From positions 62,001 to 126,000 of the forward strand of contig NZ_SJPV01000012.1 in assembly GCF_007860135.1 (NCBI RefSeq): a stretch of 64,000 nucleotides of DNA, given 5' to 3'. Below the pieces are notes generated by a model. It did not search any database and had not been told where the DNA came from. It saw only the letters and a list, made by a program, of their open reading frames with translations. The position numbers were made by a program, and so were the translations under genes. Positions 63,154 through 64,000 of this stretch are shown in pieces (position 1 is the first letter of the stretch; the number at the start of each line of letters is the position of its first letter). The DNA comes from Novipirellula artificiosorum (GTDB taxonomy: Bacteria; Planctomycetota; Planctomycetia; Pirellulales; Pirellulaceae).

Positions 63154-64000
63154 TTATCGCCAAGTGATCTTAGCGTTTCCCGTTTCGGTATTGACCCAGA
63201 CGCTGGCATGCTCAAATTCGCGAGTGAACTCCCAGCCATCGGGTGTGGTTCGGTCGTAAGCACCTTTGGGTGGCCCGAGTGCTTTGCGCAACTCAGGAAA
63301 CTCATGTAAGGATCCTGACGACAAAGTCCATCCCCATCCGTATTGAAAGTAGGAATAGGGCTGGGCTCCGATCAGGTAACAGGCGAGGTAGTATTCCGCC
63401 CGTTCCTTGGCCAAAACGGGTTGATCACGTCTTGATCCCCGTCGACCTTGATCCTGACTCGCGCGCGGGTCGGATTCGACACCGATCCGAAAGATTGACA
63501 TCTTCCCGGCCTGGGCGATACGCAGCATGTCGTCCCAGTCTTGGAGCAGACTCTCTTTGCTCAGGAGTTTCTCGTTGTAGTGCTCGAACATGCTGGCATC
63601 CATCACGGGGAAAGCATCCTTAGCAATGTCTTGGTTGGCATTGTTGCCGAGAAGGATCTTGTCCGGGCCCATTTTCCGCTTGAGCAAGGCCATCATTTCG
63701 CCCATCGCCTTTTGAACATCCTCGCTCTTGTCTGCACGAAGCCAGGCAAAACCATGCATTTGATCGATAAATGCCCCATCGCAGCCGGATTCGGCAACGC
63801 CCTTGGCAACGGTAGTCGACCACCATTCACGAAGTTCAGGATTGAGAACGTCAAAGAAGAAAACATTGCGTCGATGAGCCAGCTCTGCTGTTTTCGGATC
63901 AACGATTAGAAAACTCTTTAGCTTCGGATGCTCGTCGATCTTGTTCCGCGTGAACGCTTGATTGTAAGAGGTAAAGGGCCATGCATATGCCGAGTTGAAG
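63154..64000 (-). CDS. Putative glycoside hydrolase of an unnamed TIM-barrel-like family (member 4, cut by the window edge)
   Basis: The reading frame is continuous from the window edge to the stop at 63154, and the N-terminus lies outside the window. FNSAYAWPFTSYNQAFTR, FLIVDPKTAELAHRR, VLNPELREWWSTTVAKG and CDGAFIDQMHGFAWL (with the proposed catalytic Asp), then KILLGNNANQD, IGAQPYSYFQYGWGWTLSSG and GWEFTREFEHASVWVN align throughout with member 3 at 43907. The last 16 residues are almost identical (NTETGNAKITWR versus NTETRDVKITWR). It lies upstream of DUF3500. The close similarity of members 3 and 4 and the dead fragment at 35663 point to recent duplication. Confidence 0.7.
   Translation of the reverse strand, partial: FNSAYAWPFTSYNQAFTRNKIDEHPKLKSFLIVDPKTAELAHRRNVFFFDVLNPELREWWSTTVAKGVAESGCDGAFIDQMHGFAWLRADKSEDVQKAMGEMMALLKRKMGPDKILLGNNANQDIAKDAFPVMDASMFEHYNEKLLSKESLLQDWDDMLRIAQAGKMSIFRIGVESDPRASQDQGRRGSRRDQPVLAKERAEYYLACYLIGAQPYSYFQYGWGWTLSSGSLHEFPELRKALGPPKGAYDRTTPDGWEFTREFEHASVWVNTETGNAKITWR

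Noticed and set aside
63154..63759. Possible frameshift in the last gene, since the Met-initiated frame begins in the middle of the family alignment
   Set aside because: Reading upstream of 63759 the same frame continues without stop to the window edge and matches member 3 throughout, so the gene is only cut by the window.
1..64000. CRISPR array, tRNA, rRNA, or phage genes
   Set aside because: I saw no regularly spaced short repeats, no clover-leaf sequence with CCA-type end, no rRNA-like block and no structural phage gene or integrase.

Overview
The window looks like a chromosomal segment of a planctomycete, most likely of the Pirellulaceae/Rhodopirellula type. The reasons are the number of secreted S1-type sulfatases, the PPC-domain / DUF1501 / DUF1549-DUF1553 gene set, an ECF sigma factor overlapping a FecR protein with a LamG-like tail, a Tat-tagged Gfo/Idh oxidoreductase, and DUF1080 and DUF3500 proteins. 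Another member of the PVC group, such as a sulfatase-rich kiritimatiellote, cannot be excluded from sequence alone. Almost every product starts with an export signal. The main theme is breakdown of a sulfated, fucose-rich glycan (fucoidan-like), which is inferred from enzyme families and not shown directly.

Layout. 1-3.6 kb (+ strand): a repeat end, a broken GH5 glycosidase, a nucleoside-hydrolase-like protein and a Gfo/Idh oxidoreductase. 3.6-10.6 kb (- strand): sulfatase, DUF1080 protein, GH29 fucosidase, sulfatase. 10.6-11.2 kb: decayed gene remnants. 11.2-18.3 kb (-): alpha/beta hydrolase, PPC protein, DUF1501, DUF1549/DUF1553 and an EF-hand protein, facing a divergent ECF sigma factor/FecR pair at 18.5-20.7 kb (+). 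20.7-33 kb (-): sulfatases, an esterase, two proteins of an unnamed TIM-barrel-like family, GH28, GH29, and a GH29 pseudogene. 33-46.5 kb (-): a GH141-like beta-helix protein, a cluster of gene fragments, two very divergent GH29-like proteins, a canonical GH29, a beta-propeller glycosidase, another member of the unnamed family and a sulfatase. 46.7-58.4 kb (-): GH97, GH95, a second GH141-like protein and a 1489-residue protein joining a GH95-like domain, an F-type (fucose-binding) lectin domain and a beta-propeller. 58.5-64 kb (-): sulfatase, truncated sulfatase, DUF3500 protein and a member of the unnamed family cut by the window edge.

How the genes could work together: sulfatases (seven intact, two broken) would remove sulfate esters, GH29/GH95/GH141-like enzymes would release fucose, and GH97, GH28, the beta-propeller enzymes and the esterase would remove other sugars or acyl groups. 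No SusC/SusD pair, TonB receptor, sugar transporter, fucose catabolic gene or sulfatase-maturing enzyme lies in the window.

The second theme is genome turnover. Two families of terminal-inverted-repeat elements without a transposase lie between genes. At least eight gene remnants are visible: GH5, two sulfatases, GH29, a GH29 C-terminal domain, a tail of the unnamed family, a DUF3500 tail and a signal-peptide-only stub. Several can be matched to intact relatives in the same window, so this locus has grown and decayed by duplication and deletion.
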